Origin: CAZAYP01 sp964489425 [NCBI: uncultured Verrucomicrobiota bacterium]
GTDB lineage: Bacteria; Verrucomicrobiota; Kiritimatiellia; RZYC01
Direction of reading: 5' to 3'
NCBI GenBank assembly: GCA_964489425.1
Contig: CAZAYP010000002.1
Location: forward strand, 124,001-188,000
Length of the DNA: 64,000 bases
Of the stretch, positions 19,433 through 28,801 are shown piece by piece (the first letter of the stretch is position 1; every line of letters begins with the position of its first letter). Made by a program: the position numbers and the translations under genes. Under the pieces are notes generated by a model. The model saw only the letters and a program-made list of their open reading frames with translations. It ran no database searches and was not told where the DNA came from.

Positions 19433-19790
19433 ATATCTTCCTTTCCTGCTGGTTGCCGATGGTGGAGGAGTGGGTCACAATGAATTGGGAAAAAGCCTTG
19501 AGTATTGGAAAACCATGCCCGGCGGGCGCCCCGTCAAGCCACGCACCAGTTTAGTTTGTTTTCATGGTTGCACTTCAAGCACCTGGTCTTACGACCCGGC
19601 TGGCATCCAAGCACCACGGACACCATAACTACCCATCTGCCTAATAACGTAAGGTCAATGCGCATTTTTGTAAATAGCAAATATGCAGTTTGTGCTGGCC
19701 GCGCGACCCGGCAACGTCCCGTGGGCCGGCCCCGGAACGTTTGGCCATGGGACAATATTGTGGCTGGATCTGCTTCCCTTTTGGTTGGGT
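19433..19790. other. Gene-poor spacer
   Basis: About 360 bases without a convincing gene. It is more AT-rich at 19640-19690 (for example CATTTTTGTAAATAGCAAATATGC), which probably holds the promoter of the transporter gene that follows. I looked for a preQ1 riboswitch, which would fit a queuosine-precursor transporter, and did not see one. Confidence 0.4.
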
Positions 19791-20510
19791 ATGGCTACCA
19801 TACCAGTGCATGAGGATGGACCTGTGAAAAACCCGGCGCCGGTGGTTTCACCACCGCAGAACGTCGTGGCGCGGTGGATGGCCCTGGATAAAACCCAGGC
19901 CGCCATCATCCTGGGCGGCGGGTACCTGTTCTTTTCCCTGGTCGGCAACATGGCCGCCACCAAGGTCACCTACCTGGGCCCGCTGGTGGCCGATGCCGGG
20001 TTTATCTATGCGCTGACCTTTACGTGGCGCGACCTGATCCACAAGCAGCTGGGCAAGAAAGCGGCGGTCACCAGCATCCTGCTGGCCGGCGTGGTCAACC
20101 TGCTGGCCGCGCTGTATTACCAGCTCGTGGTGGTGCTGCCCGCGGAGACCGACTGGGCGGCAGCCGGCGGCCAGGCGGCCTGGGCTTTCCTCTTCGGCAT
20201 CCAGGGGCGCGTGGTGCTGGCCTCGCTGCTGGCGCAGGTCGTGGCCGAACTGGCCGACACTTGGACCTACCACGTCTGGACGGCAGGCATCGGCCGCAAC
20301 CGGCCCCAGTGGCTGCGCGTGGTGGTGTCCAACACCATGTCCATTCCGATCGACAGCCTGCTGTTCCCGATCATTGCGTTCGGCGGGGTGCTCGGCGCCG
20401 GCGTGATTCTCCAGATGGTGTGGACCAACATCGCGATCAAGGTCATGATCACCGCCGTGGTGTTCTGGACCATTTACCTGGTGCCGGAAAAGCCCATCTA
20501 CCACGAATGA
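19791..20510 (+). CDS. YhhQ-type queuosine precursor transporter (VUT family)
   Basis: An integral membrane protein with about six hydrophobic segments. Family signs: MAATKVTYLGPLVADAGFIY near the N-terminus, TFTWRDLIHKQLGKK, an acidic-Trp motif ELADTWTYHVWT and the late SNTMSIPIDSLLFP followed by FGGVL. The family (YhhQ/QueT-like, formerly DUF165) imports preQ0/preQ1 or queuine across the inner membrane for tRNA queuosine synthesis. Starts are uncertain: ATG 19791 gives 239 residues, and GTG 19824, preceded by GAGGAT, is an equally good choice; the frame opens at 19683. The convergent gene follows after 21 bases. Confidence 0.85.
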   Translation: MATIPVHEDGPVKNPAPVVSPPQNVVARWMALDKTQAAIILGGGYLFFSLVGNMAATKVTYLGPLVADAGFIYALTFTWRDLIHKQLGKKAAVTSILLAGVVNLLAALYYQLVVVLPAETDWAAAGGQAAWAFLFGIQGRVVLASLLAQVVAELADTWTYHVWTAGIGRNRPQWLRVVVSNTMSIPIDSLLFPIIAFGGVLGAGVILQMVWTNIAIKVMITAVVFWTIYLVPEKPIYHE

Positions 20511-20523
20511 TCCCAACGGGCAG

Positions 20524-20544
20524 GCCGCCCCTCAATTGGGCGGC
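20524..20544. terminator. Hairpin between convergent genes
   Basis: GCCGCCC, 7-base loop, GGGCGGC: a perfect 7-bp GC stem that overlaps the last codons of the minus-strand gene and follows the transporter stop. No T-run is present, so factor-independent termination is uncertain. Confidence 0.45.
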
Positions 20545-23500
20545 GGGACAAAATAGAAGCCGTTGTTCACCCAGATCGTGTAATAGCACGCCTGGCCCGA
20601 GGGAACCGGGCCGTGCCGGTACACCTGGTTGGTATCCTCGTAGATAATCGCGCCGTCAGCGGCATTGGAGGGGTAATGCTCGGGATGGTACATGACCCGC
20701 ACCAGTTGGTTGGAAAGCCCGCAGATGAGCGGGTTGGTCCATCGCAGGACCACGTTGCTCTCGAACGCAAAAGCCTGGAACCAGAACGCCGGGTAGCCGG
20801 TGGTGATGGTGTAGAGGCTGGTGGCCTGGTTGTTCAGCTCGTTGTTTTCCGCCAGCGTGTTCTGGCTGTCCACGAACGCGCGGAAGGTTTTCTGGCCGTT
20901 GACCGATCCGGTCTCCAGCCGGTTGAAGCTGATGATCTTGGTCTGGTTGGTCGCCAGCAGGCCGACCACGGACGATAAATCGCCCAGTTCTCCGGCGGCC
21001 GCCGTGGTGGTCTTGTTCACCCACACGGACAGCACGCCGGCGTTGACCGGTTCCGTGCTTTTGTTTTGTACCAGCACGTGGGCATCCAGCGTGCGGTCGT
21101 AATCGTCGTAATAAATGCTCATGGCCAGGATGGCCACGTCCACGTGCCGGTATACTTCGAACCGGCCCGTGACGGCGCGGGTTTGATCCAGGGCCATGGT
21201 CAGCGGGTTCTGGTTGGTCTGCGCGTTCGGAACCCCGAGCCAGCCGCCGAACATGTAGCCGGCGGACGGCGCCGCGGTGATCGTGATGCTGCCGCCCAGC
21301 GCGTACCAGCCGGCATTGGAACCACGGACCACGCCGGGTCCGGCTGCGGCGCGCGAAAAATAGACGTTGGTCTTCCACAACCAGGAGAGGACTGCATCGT
21401 TGGTGACCAGCATGACGCAGTTCGAGCCGGTGCCGCTGGCGGGCGCGTGGTCGCTCAGGCTCCAGCCGTGGCCCACGTACTGGGTGCCGTCGCCGGTCAG
21501 CACCGCGCCGGTCAGGCGGTTCGTGATGCTGGTTCCGTAGCGGTTGGTCCACCAACCGGCCTCCGGGCTGCAGCCCCCATGTTCGCTCAGGATCCACAGG
21601 GTGTGGTGGTCGCGCCTAAAATGGGCGGCAATGGACCGGGCGCGGTTCATGACCAGGGTGATGGCCAGATCGTTCGTGTTGGCCGCGGGCACGTCGCCGC
21701 GCCAGCCATGGAAGGAAACCAGGGCCGCGGGTTCGGCGGTGACGGTCACGCTGCTGCCCATGGCGTACCAGCCGGTGACTGCGCCGGTGACCTGCCCCGT
21801 GCCCACGGCCTGCGCCTGGAACAGCACGTTGGTGGCGCCCCAGAGCCAGGTGAGGGTGGCGTCGTTGGTCAGCGCCAGCCGCAGGTTGGTGGCCGTGCCC
21901 GAAATGGCGTCCACGCCGGCCAGCGACCATCCGGCCGCCACGTACTGCGTGCCGGCCGCATCCACGGCCGGCGTCCAAATCCAGTTGGTGAGCAGGGCCC
22001 CATGGCCCACGGTGTGCACGCCGGCCGGTGGGCAGGCCGTGCCGTGCTCGCTCAGCACCGTGAATTGCCGCGTTTCGCTCCAGAACCGCGAGGTGACGCA
22101 GTGCCGGCTGTCGAGGGTCAGCGTGAGCGGGTTGTTGTTGGTCAGCACGGCGGGGAGGTCGCCGGCCCAGCCGGCAAAATGGGCGCCGGCGGATGGCACG
22201 GCGGTGACCGTCACGGAGCCCCCCAGGGGATACCAGCCGCTGGCGTGGCCGTGGTTGAGGCCGCCGGCCTGTGCCGCGGCATCGAAGCGCACCAGGGTTC
22301 CGCCTTCCCACAGCCAGGTCAGCGTGGCGTTGTTGGTGATGGTCATGGCCATGATGTTGGTGGTCCCGGAGGCCGGGCTGTGCCCCGCCAGGATCCAGCC
22401 GGAGCAGACCCTTTGCGTCCCCTGGCCGGCGGCGGCCGGCGACACCACCTGGTTGATGAGGGTGCAATGATCGTCGTAGGAATACATGCCTGGCGCCGGA
22501 GTGGCCGGGCCATACGCCGAGTCCACCGTCAGGGCGTACTGGTCAATGTGAAAGCGGGCCGTGACCGACCGCGCGCAGTCCATGGCCAGGGTGATGGCCG
22601 GATTGTTGGTCAACAGGTCGGGCAGGTCGCCGGCCCAGCCCTTGAACACCGCGTAGGCATTGGGGGTCGCCGTAACCGTCACGCTGGAGCCCCAGGCTTT
22701 CCAGCCGCCGGTTGACCCGTCCACGCGGCCGGCCCCCGGGCTGGCGCAGGCGAACAGCACGTTCGTGGTCCAGAGCCAGTCCAGGCGCGAGTGGTTGGTG
22801 ACCGTCAGCGTGAACAGGGTGCTGGTGTCGCTCCCCGGGTCGTAGCCCGCCAGCGTCCAGCCTTGGCACACGTACTGCGTGGCGCCGCCGGCGGCCACCG
22901 GCGTGGTGACGTGGTTGGTGATGACCATGGCATACGTGTTGGTGTGTTCGCCCGCGGTGGGGAACGGTGTGCCGTGGGCGCTGTGCACAAGATGCGTGTA
23001 GCTGTCGCTCCAGAACAGGGCGGCCACGCTGCGCGGCTGGTCCATGGTCAGCGGCAGCGGGGTGGTGGTCTCGGCGCCCGGTGGGACGTCGCCGGTCCAC
23101 TGCAGGAAATGGGCGTGGGCCAGGGGGGCCGCCGTCAGCGTGAGGCTGCCACCGAACGCGTACCAGCCATGGGTGGCGCCCAGCACGCTGCCGCGGCCGG
23201 CGGCGTCTTGGGTGAACCAGAAATTGGTCCGGTTCCACATCCAGGTGAGCGTGGTGTTGTTGGTCAGGACCACGGCCACGTTGGTCTGGGCGCCCGTGGC
23301 CGGCGAGTGCTGGGCCAGGGTCCATCCCTGGCAGACCCATTGCGTCCGGCCGCTGGCCAGCGGGGACTGAATGCCGTTGGTGATGCCGGCGCCGTGCAGG
23401 AATACGTGCAGCCCCGCCGCGGGCAGGGCCTGGCCGCGATCCGCCACGACCAGCAGCGTGCGATGCAGCGGGGTCTCGGCCGACACCTCGTTGTTGGCCG

Positions 23501-24884
23501 GGTTGGTGTCCAGCGTGTAGGCTATGAGCGTGGCCAGGTTGGTGAGGGCTTCCGTGGCCGTAGTCAGCACCCGGCCGGTGATGGAGATGGTGCGCTCGTC
23601 GCCGCCGGCCAGCACTCCGAGCGACCACGTGACCCGGCCCCCGCTGTGCTGGCAGCCCGCGCTGGCGCCGAGATACTGGACCTGGCCGGGTAACGTGTTG
23701 GTTACCACGATCTGCACCGCCGCTGAATGGCTGAAATTGGAGAGGGTAACCTGGTAAACCAGGTCTGCGCCGGCCACGGCCTGGGTCGGGCTTTGGAGCA
23801 GTTGCAAACCCAGGTCGGCCTTTTGCCGCTCGCGCGGGATCTCGTTCTCATACACGTTGCAGCGGATCAGCCCGTTGGTCTGGTAGACGGCCACAATGTC
23901 GCCGTAAATACGGTTGATGTTGTAGCTGATGGAGTCCGCGCTGCCGGCCACGCGCACCGCGGCATCGAACGTGACGCCCTGGTTGGTGCTCACGGCATAC
24001 TTGGGCGTGCCGTCATTCATCAGGAAGCCGTCCACGAGGTTGCCCAGTTCGTCCACGGTCAGGGTGCGGCCCATGTTCCGGGCTTCGCCGAGGGTCAGGA
24101 CCGCCGGGATGCCGGTGTCGAGGTCGATCCGGTAGCCCATGGTGCCGCTGCCGGCTATGTAGAGGTGGCGCTGCCACTCGCCGAATGCCATCATGGCCGT
24201 GGTGAACTGGGATTGGCCGCCGGGCTGTTGCAGGCTGCCGAAGGACAGGCCCCGGTTCGTACTGGCGAGGTAGCGGATATCCGGATCGTCGGTCTGCACA
24301 AAGACGTGCTTGGTCACCGGGTCCACGCTCACGTCGGCAAACACGCGGCCCGGGTCGGTGGGGGTGGTTTGGAACGCGCCGCTGCCCTGCACCGCGTTCC
24401 AGTAGAGGGGCGACCCGGACCGGGGCAGGATATACACGTACGGCTTGCTGACCGCCATGTGCACGGAGGCCGCGGGGGATCCGATCACCACGGGCGGGCT
24501 GTAGGTGTGGCCGCCGTCCGTGCTGCGGCTTAACATGATGTCGGCGCCGGATACCCAGGCCACGTAAACCAATCCGTCTTCATCCACCGCGATCTCGCAT
24601 TCCGTGTTGGTTGGCGCCACCAGGGCCCGGCCGCAGAACGCGGCCCCGCGGTTGGTGCTGCAGGCGACGTAAATCCCATTGGTGCCGTAATAGGCCACGT
24701 AAATGTAACCTTCCGGCGAGACGCCGATGTTGCGGCTGGTGTTTGGATTCTTGATCTGGTTGTATTCGCCCGCCGGGCTGACCGCCACCTGGGTCTGCAG
24801 CGGGATGCCTTCGGCGCCACGACTCAGCAGGAGGCTGACCGCCCATAACGCCGCCAGGATGGTGGGCCGCGGCTTGGCGGTCAT
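20532..24884 (-). CDS. Large secreted protein with five InlB-B-like repeats, DUF11 and CARDB domains
   Basis: The start at ATG 24884 gives a signal peptide (TILAALWAVSLLLSRGAEG) and 1450 residues; the frame extends to 24950. Residues about 25-350 contain sialidase/BNR-like strands with repeated S-T-D/N-G-G and V-S-P-E-G-Y-I-Y-V-A motifs and may form a beta-propeller. A DUF11-like repeat follows (about 365-470, VTLSNFSHSAAVQIVVTNTL). Five tandem units of about 155 residues (about 475-1285) then alternate a 'GW-L-G-xP-SGT-TN' segment, 'LTWLW' and a divergent InlB B-repeat ('GWYALGGSITITAAPSAG' in the last copy). A CARDB domain (VLVQNKSTEPVNAG ... ENNELNNQ) and a short fibronectin-like end complete it. 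It is most likely a cell-surface or extracellular adhesion/binding protein. No enzyme motif was recognised. Confidence 0.85.
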   Translation of the reverse strand: MTAKPRPTILAALWAVSLLLSRGAEGIPLQTQVAVSPAGEYNQIKNPNTSRNIGVSPEGYIYVAYYGTNGIYVACSTNRGAAFCGRALVAPTNTECEIAVDEDGLVYVAWVSGADIMLSRSTDGGHTYSPPVVIGSPAASVHMAVSKPYVYILPRSGSPLYWNAVQGSGAFQTTPTDPGRVFADVSVDPVTKHVFVQTDDPDIRYLASTNRGLSFGSLQQPGGQSQFTTAMMAFGEWQRHLYIAGSGTMGYRIDLDTGIPAVLTLGEARNMGRTLTVDELGNLVDGFLMNDGTPKYAVSTNQGVTFDAAVRVAGSADSISYNINRIYGDIVAVYQTNGLIRCNVYENEIPRERQKADLGLQLLQSPTQAVAGADLVYQVTLSNFSHSAAVQIVVTNTLPGQVQYLGASAGCQHSGGRVTWSLGVLAGGDERTISITGRVLTTATEALTNLATLIAYTLDTNPANNEVSAETPLHRTLLVVADRGQALPAAGLHVFLHGAGITNGIQSPLASGRTQWVCQGWTLAQHSPATGAQTNVAVVLTNNTTLTWMWNRTNFWFTQDAAGRGSVLGATHGWYAFGGSLTLTAAPLAHAHFLQWTGDVPPGAETTTPLPLTMDQPRSVAALFWSDSYTHLVHSAHGTPFPTAGEHTNTYAMVITNHVTTPVAAGGATQYVCQGWTLAGYDPGSDTSTLFTLTVTNHSRLDWLWTTNVLFACASPGAGRVDGSTGGWKAWGSSVTVTATPNAYAVFKGWAGDLPDLLTNNPAITLAMDCARSVTARFHIDQYALTVDSAYGPATPAPGMYSYDDHCTLINQVVSPAAAGQGTQRVCSGWILAGHSPASGTTNIMAMTITNNATLTWLWEGGTLVRFDAAAQAGGLNHGHASGWYPLGGSVTVTAVPSAGAHFAGWAGDLPAVLTNNNPLTLTLDSRHCVTSRFWSETRQFTVLSEHGTACPPAGVHTVGHGALLTNWIWTPAVDAAGTQYVAAGWSLAGVDAISGTATNLRLALTNDATLTWLWGATNVLFQAQAVGTGQVTGAVTGWYAMGSSVTVTAEPAALVSFHGWRGDVPAANTNDLAITLVMNRARSIAAHFRRDHHTLWILSEHGGCSPEAGWWTNRYGTSITNRLTGAVLTGDGTQYVGHGWSLSDHAPASGTGSNCVMLVTNDAVLSWLWKTNVYFSRAAAGPGVVRGSNAGWYALGGSITITAAPSAGYMFGGWLGVPNAQTNQNPLTMALDQTRAVTGRFEVYRHVDVAILAMSIYYDDYDRTLDAHVLVQNKSTEPVNAGVLSVWVNKTTTAAAGELGDLSSVVGLLATNQTKIISFNRLETGSVNGQKTFRAFVDSQNTLAENNELNNQATSLYTITTGYPAFWFQAFAFESNVVLRWTNPLICGLSNQLVRVMYHPEHYPSNAADGAIIYEDTNQVYRHGPVPSGQACYYTIWVNNGFYFVPPPN

Positions 24885-24993
24885 CTGGCGCCGCCTGCTG
24901 GTGCTACGCTTTGCATGGTCATGAGTTGGGGCCGATCGTACAAGACCCAATAGATAAATATACCCCGTCCCGGTGACAAAATTAAACGGAAAG

Positions 24994-26853
24994 TCATCCC
25001 ACTAACTGCAGCACGCTTTGTGGCAGGCTGTTGGCCTGGGCCAGCATGGCGCTGCCGACCTGGGTCAGGATTTGGTAACGGGCATACTGGGATGCCTCGT
25101 AGGCGATGTCCGCGTCGCGGATACGGCTTTCCGTGGCACGGATGTTTTCCTCGTAGTTCCTCAAGCCCATCAGGGTTTGCTCCATGCGCCGCATTTCCGC
25201 GCCCACCACCGCGCGGACCGAACTCAGATGATCAATGCCCAGGTTCAGCTTGTCCACGGCTGATTCGGCGCCGCCCTGGTCCCGGATGCTCAGGTGCTGG
25301 CCGCAGATCAGGCTGGCCCAGCACACGTTGGTATGCGCTGACCCCAGCAGGGTCAGGTTGACCGATCCGTAGCTGTAGGCGGAATACGAGCCGATCACCC
25401 CGAAATGCGTGGCTTCCAGGTTGATGGGTTGCTCATGGAAGACCTGGTGGCTGTCCGGACCGACTTGCAGGTGCAGGCTTTGCGAGTACGAATACCGCGC
25501 GCCCGCCGCCTGGTTGGTCCAAGTGAACCGGTCGCCCGTGCTGTACCCGCCACCGGTGGGCGCGGCAATCGTGAAGTCAAACCCGTTGGCCCCCTCAATG
25601 CCGTTGAGGCTGCCTCCAGCTTCCGGCCCGGCGAGGATGCTGCCCAGCACCGTGCTGGTGGTCTCGTTCATCACGGTCCAGCGGTGCGTGGCGGAGCTGT
25701 AGGTGGCACTGAACGTGGCGCTGCTCATGTCCAGCCCGTCCCCGGCCACGGCCACGCTGGCCGCGCCAATGTCCGCGTGGGCATCGTGAAATTCCATCGC
25801 GCCCACCCCGCCGGGCTGGTTGGTCCAGGTGAACCGGTCGCCGGCCGTATAGCGGGTCCCGCCGCCCGGCGCATTGATCAGCACGTCAAACCCGTTGGCG
25901 CCTTCCACGAACGGCATGCCCACCACGGCGCCGCTGCCGGCGGGCACGACCCGCTCGACCACGTGGGTGGTTTCGTTGCGCAGGGTCCAGGCCGATCCGT
26001 CATAGGTCGCGCTCCAGTTGCTGGCGCTGATGGCGCCGCCGGTGCCCGACACTGAAAGCGCGCCCGATCCCTGCGTGCCGGCGCTGGCATACTCCGGCGT
26101 GCCCGGGCGGTTCTGGATCGTGGCCGCGGAGAGCGTCAGCACGTTGCCGTCCTGGTACGATCCCTCGGTGGGCGTGGTGATGATCAGGTCAAAGGTCGAG
26201 GCGCCTTCGGTGACCGTGAGCGATCCGCCCTGCCGCGGGTGGGCGCTGATGTAACCGGCCAGCGTGGCCGTGCTGGTGTCGGTGACGGCCCAGCGGTTCT
26301 GTTCCATCTCGTACACCGCGCGGTAGGCGTGGGTGAGGGGACCGGCGCCGGCCGTGCGCACGACTTCGAACCCGCCCTCGGTGTGGCCGGCCACGCCGTC
26401 GTTGTACGGGATGGCCAGCCCCGTGCCGCCCCGGAACAGGTACAGGCTGTTGAACTTGCCCGCGGCCGTGGCGCCGCTGGTGATGCGCTGGACTTCTTTC
26501 TGCATCTGGGCAAACTCGACCTGCAGGTTGCTCCGGTCCACCTGGCTCTTGGTCCCGTCGTGCGCCATGATCGCCAGCTCGGACATGCGGCCCATGAGGT
26601 CGTGGATTTTTTGCAGCCAGGCGTCCGCGGTCTGGAGGTAATTAATCTTGTTCTCCACGTTCAGCGACGCCGCCGCGGCATTGCGCGCCTGGGTGCGCAA
26701 CCGTTCGCTGATGGAGAGCCCCGCCGGATCGTCGCCGGCGTTGCTGATGCGCAGGCCGGACGACAGCCGGGCCAGCTGCCGTTGCAGGCCACGCACATTT
26801 TCGGTGTAGTGTTTCCACACAGAAAATGCCGCGCTATTGTTGTATATTTGCAA
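24994..26853 (-). CDS. Flagellin
   Basis: A 619-residue flagellin read from TTG at 26853. That TTG has GGAGGAG eight bases upstream and gives the usual flagellin opening (QIYNNSAAFSVWKHYTEN). In-frame ATGs further upstream would add 63 Arg-rich residues not seen in flagellins. The N-terminal D0/D1 is conserved (LARLSSGLRISNAGDDPAGL, then SISERLRTQARNA), as is the C-terminal D1/D0 (NYEENIRATESRIRDADIAY ... ILTQVGSAMLAQAN). The central part (about 150-500) has three related copies of an insert of about 115 residues, each with 'xRWxVxNETT', 'EGANGFD' and 'GDRFTWTNQ'-like motifs. The C-terminal D0 end has QSVLQLVG. No other flagellar gene is nearby. Confidence 0.93.
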   Translation of the reverse strand: MQIYNNSAAFSVWKHYTENVRGLQRQLARLSSGLRISNAGDDPAGLSISERLRTQARNAAAASLNVENKINYLQTADAWLQKIHDLMGRMSELAIMAHDGTKSQVDRSNLQVEFAQMQKEVQRITSGATAAGKFNSLYLFRGGTGLAIPYNDGVAGHTEGGFEVVRTAGAGPLTHAYRAVYEMEQNRWAVTDTSTATLAGYISAHPRQGGSLTVTEGASTFDLIITTPTEGSYQDGNVLTLSAATIQNRPGTPEYASAGTQGSGALSVSGTGGAISASNWSATYDGSAWTLRNETTHVVERVVPAGSGAVVGMPFVEGANGFDVLINAPGGGTRYTAGDRFTWTNQPGGVGAMEFHDAHADIGAASVAVAGDGLDMSSATFSATYSSATHRWTVMNETTSTVLGSILAGPEAGGSLNGIEGANGFDFTIAAPTGGGYSTGDRFTWTNQAAGARYSYSQSLHLQVGPDSHQVFHEQPINLEATHFGVIGSYSAYSYGSVNLTLLGSAHTNVCWASLICGQHLSIRDQGGAESAVDKLNLGIDHLSSVRAVVGAEMRRMEQTLMGLRNYEENIRATESRIRDADIAYEASQYARYQILTQVGSAMLAQANSLPQSVLQLVG

Positions 26854-27070
26854 TCCCGACTCCTCCGTGAGCCTTCCGTCACCGCGCGCCTCCATGCGCG
26901 CAATTCCATGTCCTCCAAAGTGTTGTGCCTCTGGGCAAAGTCTCCGTGTCCGGCCCGACCGCATACGGCGGCGCTGCGGCCTGGTCAACTGCGGTTGTCC
27001 TGCCAGGTGTAAGCAGGCTGTGCCACGCTGGCGGAACGGCACGATTTACCCTAAATGCAGCATTTGAATT

Positions 27071-27242
27071 AACTACGAAACACGCGAATAACGCGAAACT
27101 CGTTGCCGCAGAAAGAAGAGCGGACACAAGTTGAGAATAACATCGTTCACCTGTTGGGTGAAGGAAGAATTCGATCCATTGCCGTACATATTTAGCAGAG
27201 AGTCAAAGGGATGCATTCGCGTGATTCGCGTGTTTCGTAGTT
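27071..27242. repeat. Palindromic element with 27-bp inverted repeats
   Basis: The left arm 27071-27097 and right arm 27216-27242 are reverse complements at 26 of 27 positions (core CTACGAAACACGCGAA). The 118 bases between contain no ORF of note. It lies in the 508-base gene-free space upstream of flagellin (26854-27361). The structure is that of a short non-autonomous mobile element or a large hairpin. No flagellar sigma-28 promoter was found in the space. Confidence 0.75.
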
Positions 27243-27361
27243 CATCTGCTCTTTCTAGGTTTACCCGTCGTTATTGGAGTCCGATGGAGAATGAGACACA
27301 GAGAAGAGAACCGGTCCGTTTCATCCCCAATCGGCTGTGGGGCTGATGGCGCGGGCGAATA

Positions 27362-28750
27362 TCAGCCCGGAGTTTCGCCGAGCACCGTGGCGGCAGCGCG
27401 TAGCACGTCGTCCGTGATCCGTTCGGCAAACCCGGTGTAGGCGGTGACTTCCAGCCGCCGCAGGCGCTCGCGCAGCTCCTCCGGCACATCCAGCCGGTCG
27501 ATGAAGGCGCGCAAATCAGCGGCGGTGACCGTGCGGCCGCGGGTCAACTCTTTGAGCAGCGTGTAGGGGTCTGGATGGCCATGGGCCCGCAGGATGGTCT
27601 GGATCGGTTCGGCCAGCAGCTGGGGGTTGTTTTCCAGCTCGGCGCGGCAACGGGCCGGGTTCACCGCCACCTCGTCCAGGCCGCGCAGGGTTTCCTGCCA
27701 CGCCAGGATCGAATGCGCCAGGGCCACGCCGATGTTGCGCGCCACGGTGCTGTCCGACAAGTCGCGCTGCAGGCGCGAGTGGCCCAGCTTCTCGGCCAGC
27801 GCTGCCAGCAGGGCATTGGCCATGGCGATGTTGCCCTCGCTGTTCTCAAAATGGATCGGGTTGACCTTGTGGGGCATGGTGGACGACCCCACGGCCTTGC
27901 GATCCGCCGCCTGCTCGAAGTAGCCGAGCGCCAGGTACAGCCAGAGGTCAGTATCCAGGTCCAGCACGATGGTGTTGATCTGCCGCACCAGGTAGAACAA
28001 CTCGCCCCACGCATCGTGGTCCTCAATCTGGGTGGTGGCCGGGTTGAATTCCAGGCCCAGCCGGCTGACAAACCCCAGCGCGAACGCCGGCCAGTCGTGG
28101 CCGGGAAACGCGGCGGCCAGCGCTTGGTAGTTGCCGGTGGCGCCGTTGAGCTTGCCGCGGAACCGGAACCCCACGAGGCGCTCGTTCTGGCGCAGCAGCC
28201 GCGCCAGGAACACGGCCATCTCCTTGCCGGCCGTGCTCGGGGAGGCCAGTTGGCCGTGGGTCCGGGCGGGGAAGGGCACCGCCTTGCCCGCGGCCGCCAT
28301 GGCCGCCAGCCGGGCCACCAGGCGCCGGAGCAGCGGCGCCAGTTGTTCGCCAACAAAGGACTTGAGCAGCAGGCTGTACGCCAGGTTGTTCACATCCTCC
28401 GAGGTCAGGCCAAAATGGATCATGTTGGGGTTGGCCAGCGGCAGGCGCTCGCGCAGGTATAACTCGCACGCTTTGACGTCGTGGTGGACGGAGCGCTCAA
28501 TGGCCTTGATGCGTTGGTAATCCTCGGCCGTGAACGCGGCGCCCGCCCGGCCCATGGCGTCCCGCTCGGTCGGGGTCAGCGCCGGGAATAGCGCCGTGGT
28601 GTCCAGCGCCTCCAGGTATTGCAGCTCCACCCTGACCCGCGCGCCCATGAGCGCCGGCTCGGAGAAATAAGCGGCCAGTGGCGCCAGGCGCTCGCCGTAC
28701 CGTCCATCCAGCGGTGAAATGGCGTCCATGCAGGCTTCGTTCATACGCAT
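27362..28750 (-). CDS. purB: Adenylosuccinate lyase
   Basis: A 462-residue cytoplasmic enzyme of the fumarase/aspartase superfamily that acts twice in purine synthesis (SAICAR to AICAR, and adenylosuccinate to AMP). The signature loop GSSTMPHKVNPIHFENSEGN (about 285-305) contains the catalytic Ser. TSEDVNNLAY and RTHGQLASPSTAGKE (His region) are also present. The opening ISPLDGRYGERL matches the E. coli-type PurB, so the true start may be ATG 28729, 28744 or 28750; none has a strong ribosome site. It lies 51 bases downstream of the ABC exporter gene on the same strand. Confidence 0.97.
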   Translation of the reverse strand: MRMNEACMDAISPLDGRYGERLAPLAAYFSEPALMGARVRVELQYLEALDTTALFPALTPTERDAMGRAGAAFTAEDYQRIKAIERSVHHDVKACELYLRERLPLANPNMIHFGLTSEDVNNLAYSLLLKSFVGEQLAPLLRRLVARLAAMAAAGKAVPFPARTHGQLASPSTAGKEMAVFLARLLRQNERLVGFRFRGKLNGATGNYQALAAAFPGHDWPAFALGFVSRLGLEFNPATTQIEDHDAWGELFYLVRQINTIVLDLDTDLWLYLALGYFEQAADRKAVGSSTMPHKVNPIHFENSEGNIAMANALLAALAEKLGHSRLQRDLSDSTVARNIGVALAHSILAWQETLRGLDEVAVNPARCRAELENNPQLLAEPIQTILRAHGHPDPYTLLKELTRGRTVTAADLRAFIDRLDVPEELRERLRRLEVTAYTGFAERITDDVLRAAATVLGETPG

Positions 28751-28801
28751 CGCATATAGTCACCGGGCGTGGCGTTGTCAATACACGGCTGCGGTTCGGT
28801 C

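Noticed and set aside
19560-19790. Possible preQ1 riboswitch before the queuosine-precursor transporter
   Set aside because: No preQ1-I or preQ1-II core could be traced; the region only looks AT-rich.
21066-22715. Plus-strand ORF of 549 codons
   Set aside because: Antisense to the repeat protein; Gly/His/Arg-rich with repeats that simply mirror the real repeats.
26854-27361. Sigma-28 or sigma-54 promoter for flagellin
   Set aside because: TAAA-N15-GCCGATAA was not found; a TGGCAC...TGC pair has wrong spacing (8 instead of 10 bases).
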